This document shows, piece after piece, positions 6,259 through 7,035 of a stretch of DNA of 7,035 nt. A program made the translations under genes and the position numbers. Source of the DNA: Pseudomonadota bacterium (lineage in GTDB: Bacteria; Pseudomonadota; Alphaproteobacteria; Rhizobiales; Xanthobacteraceae). A model generated the notes under the pieces. The model was not told the origin of the DNA, searched no databases, and saw only the letters and a list, made by a program, of their open reading frames with translations. Numbering within the stretch: position 1 is the stretch's first letter; each line of letters starts with the position of its first letter. Where the stretch lies: NCBI GenBank assembly GCA_023430245.1, contig JAEZBA010000435.1, positions 1 through 7,035 on the forward strand, given 5' to 3'.

Positions 6259-6648
6259 ATGAAGCAGATCGTATGGGCAGCATGCATTGCGCTGGTTTTC
6301 ACCAACGGCGCAGAGGCCAAGAAAAACCGGATCGACCGCAGTCTCGACCATCTCGATCCGATGACACGGCTGGAGCAGCTCTGTGCGATCGAAGCCATGA
6401 ACAGGGTCCGGAAGGACGACAAGACCTACCGTCCCGACCGCGCAATCACCTATGCCTTGGACAAGCCGACACTCGACGGCCACACCATGTCCGGCAAGGG
6501 CGGCGCATTCCGCAGCAGGGGCAAGTGGTACCAGTATTCGTTCACCTGCAGCGCCACGCCCGACCACAAGAAGGTGTCCACCTTCACCTACAAGATCGGC
6601 GATCCGATACCCGAAGATCAGTGGGAAACCTACGGTCTGTTCCGGTGA
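6259..6648 (+). CDS. DUF930 domain-containing secreted protein
   Basis: This 129-residue protein has an apparent Sec signal peptide: MKQIVWAACIALVFTNGAEA, with likely cleavage after AEA at about residue 20. The mature part matches DUF930, a periplasmic family of Rhizobiales with no assigned function. Recognisable segments are LDPMTRLEQLCAIEAMNR (32-49), DRAITYAL (60-67), GKGGAFRSRGKWYQYSFTC (79-97) and FTYKIGDPIPEDQWETYGLF (109-128). The mature protein has exactly two cysteines, Cys42 and Cys97, which could form one disulfide in the periplasm. ATG 6259 has a GGGA Shine-Dalgarno at 6248-6251 with 7-base spacing. The preceding gene ends 57 bp upstream on the same strand, so it may be cotranscribed or have its own promoter. 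Possible hairpins follow the stop before purB. Confidence 0.85.
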   Translation: MKQIVWAACIALVFTNGAEAKKNRIDRSLDHLDPMTRLEQLCAIEAMNRVRKDDKTYRPDRAITYALDKPTLDGHTMSGKGGAFRSRGKWYQYSFTCSATPDHKKVSTFTYKIGDPIPEDQWETYGLFR

Positions 6649-6653
6649 CGCCA

Positions 6654-6678
6654 CCGCGGCAGTTGTGAAAAGCCGCGG
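6654..6678 (+). terminator. Possible terminator-like hairpin after the DUF930 gene
   Basis: A perfect 7-base inverted repeat, CCGCGGC (6654-6660) and GCCGCGG (6672-6678), has an 11-base loop and begins 6 bases after the DUF930 stop codon. No T-run follows, so it would not be a canonical intrinsic terminator. It may protect the 3' end of the message or be part of a structured purB leader. Confidence 0.35.
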
Positions 6679-6686
6679 CCGAGGCC

Positions 6687-6715
6687 CCGGCAGGGTTTGC
6701 CGGCGGGCTACGCCG
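6687..6715 (+). other. Overlapping alternative hairpins in the purB leader
   Basis: Two stems share bases and so exclude each other. CCGGCA (6687-6692) can pair with TGCCGG (6698-6703), or CGGCG (6701-6705) can pair with CGCCG (6711-6715). Such a choice is the form an attenuator takes, but short GC-rich stems are common in this base composition and there is no T-run or known riboswitch core. Confidence 0.25.
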
Positions 6716-6720
6716 TGTTA

Positions 6721-6745
6721 CGCGACGCCCCGGAACCCCGTCGCG
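6721..6745 (+). promoter_or_regulatory. Hairpin reaching the purB ribosome-binding region
   Basis: CGCGACG (6721-6727) and CGTCGCG (6739-6745) are perfect 7-base complements around an 11-base loop. The right arm ends 8 bases before the purB ATG at 6754, where the Shine-Dalgarno should be (only a weak GAG at 6745-6747 is visible). Folding would compete with ribosome access. A regulatory effect is inference. Confidence 0.3.
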
Positions 6746-6753
6746 AGCTGCCC

Positions 6754-7035
6754 ATGATCCCCCGTTATTCTAGGCCCGAAATGGCGGCCATCTGGTCGCC
6801 AGAGACCAAATTCCGCATCTGGTTCGAGATCGAGTCGCATGCCGCCGATGCGATGGCGGAACTGGGGCTGATCCCGAAGGATGCCGCAAAAACGATCCGC
6901 GACAAGGGCAAGGCCGCCACCTTCGACGTGGCGCGGATCGACGCTATCGAGGCCGAGGTCAAGCACGATGTCATCGCCTTCCTGACTCATCTCGCCGAAC
7001 TCGTCGGCCCCGAGGCGCGTTTCGTGCACCAGGGC
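6754..7035 (+). CDS. purB: Adenylosuccinate lyase, N-terminal part (runs off the window)
   Basis: The first 94 codons are present and the frame is open at the window edge, so the gene is cut by the window and not broken. PurB catalyses two steps: SAICAR to AICAR in de novo purine synthesis and adenylosuccinate to AMP plus fumarate, as a cytoplasmic homotetramer of the fumarase/aspartase superfamily. The N-terminus MIPRYSRPEMAAIW is diagnostic; the Arg4-Tyr5 pair contacts substrate in known structures. KHDVIAFL (70-77) carries the conserved active-site His71, equivalent to His68 of the Bacillus enzyme. The segment ends in ARFVHQG, just before where MTSSD would be expected. The 105-bp leader is GC-rich with several inverted repeats, and the visible Shine-Dalgarno is weak. 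Confidence 0.95.
   Translation, partial: MIPRYSRPEMAAIWSPETKFRIWFEIESHAADAMAELGLIPKDAAKTIRDKGKAATFDVARIDAIEAEVKHDVIAFLTHLAELVGPEARFVHQG

Noticed and set aside
5574..6668. Overlapping long frames on both strands (plus 5574-6668, minus 5620-6654) across the PH-domain and DUF930 genes.
   Set aside because: Both are Arg/Ala/Pro-rich frame shadows typical of high-GC DNA. They overlap genes with recognisable membrane, PH-like and DUF930 features.
1..7035. Search for a mobile element, CRISPR array, defence or toxin-antitoxin system, prophage attachment site, tRNA or rRNA.
   Set aside because: No transposase, direct-repeat array, integrase, tRNA-like T-loop or two-gene toxin pattern was seen. Gene content is ordinary chromosomal metabolism.

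Overview
The window looks like ordinary chromosome from a GC-rich alphaproteobacterium of the Bradyrhizobium / Rhodopseudomonas / Afipia type (Nitrobacteraceae). The pointers are the strong G/C third-position preference, a DUF930 secreted protein, an rpe to purB neighbourhood, and an intergenic palindromic repeat whose translated signature (CREGGN...WVPRSRGRAD) is familiar from that group. The assignment comes from recognised sequence character, not from a search.

Layout: (1) 1-343 is a comparatively AT-rich stretch with no convincing gene. (2) 344-1075 (-) encodes a short CcdA-type thiol-disulfide membrane transporter. (3) A divergent spacer of about 200 bp carries a palindromic repeat (1192-1252). 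It leads into an S58/P1-family self-processing aminopeptidase (+), whose open frame runs back through the repeat although the real protein most likely begins at a TTG at 1277. (4) A small KTSC-domain protein (+, 2337-2630) follows. (5) A DadA-like FAD-dependent oxidoreductase (-, 2661-3908) is convergent to it. (6) Divergent from that is a bile acid:sodium symporter-like membrane protein (+), then rpe (5000-5683). A PH-like-domain membrane protein starts at a GTG overlapping the rpe stop. (7) A secreted DUF930 protein (6259-6648) comes next, then the 5' end of purB, which runs off the right edge at 7035.

The genes do not form one pathway. The clearest physical unit is symporter, rpe and PH-domain protein, with gaps of 41 bp and -4 bp. 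rpe (pentose phosphate / Calvin cycle) and purB (purine synthesis) are core metabolism. CcdA, the peptidase, the KTSC protein and the oxidoreductase look like independent single-gene units.

I found no mobile element, CRISPR array, toxin-antitoxin or defence module, tRNA or rRNA, and nothing I would call a new system. The points most worth checking are the repeat fused in frame ahead of the peptidase, a hairpin spanning two alternative start codons of the KTSC gene, and a series of inverted repeats in the purB leader, the last of which reaches the ribosome-binding region.
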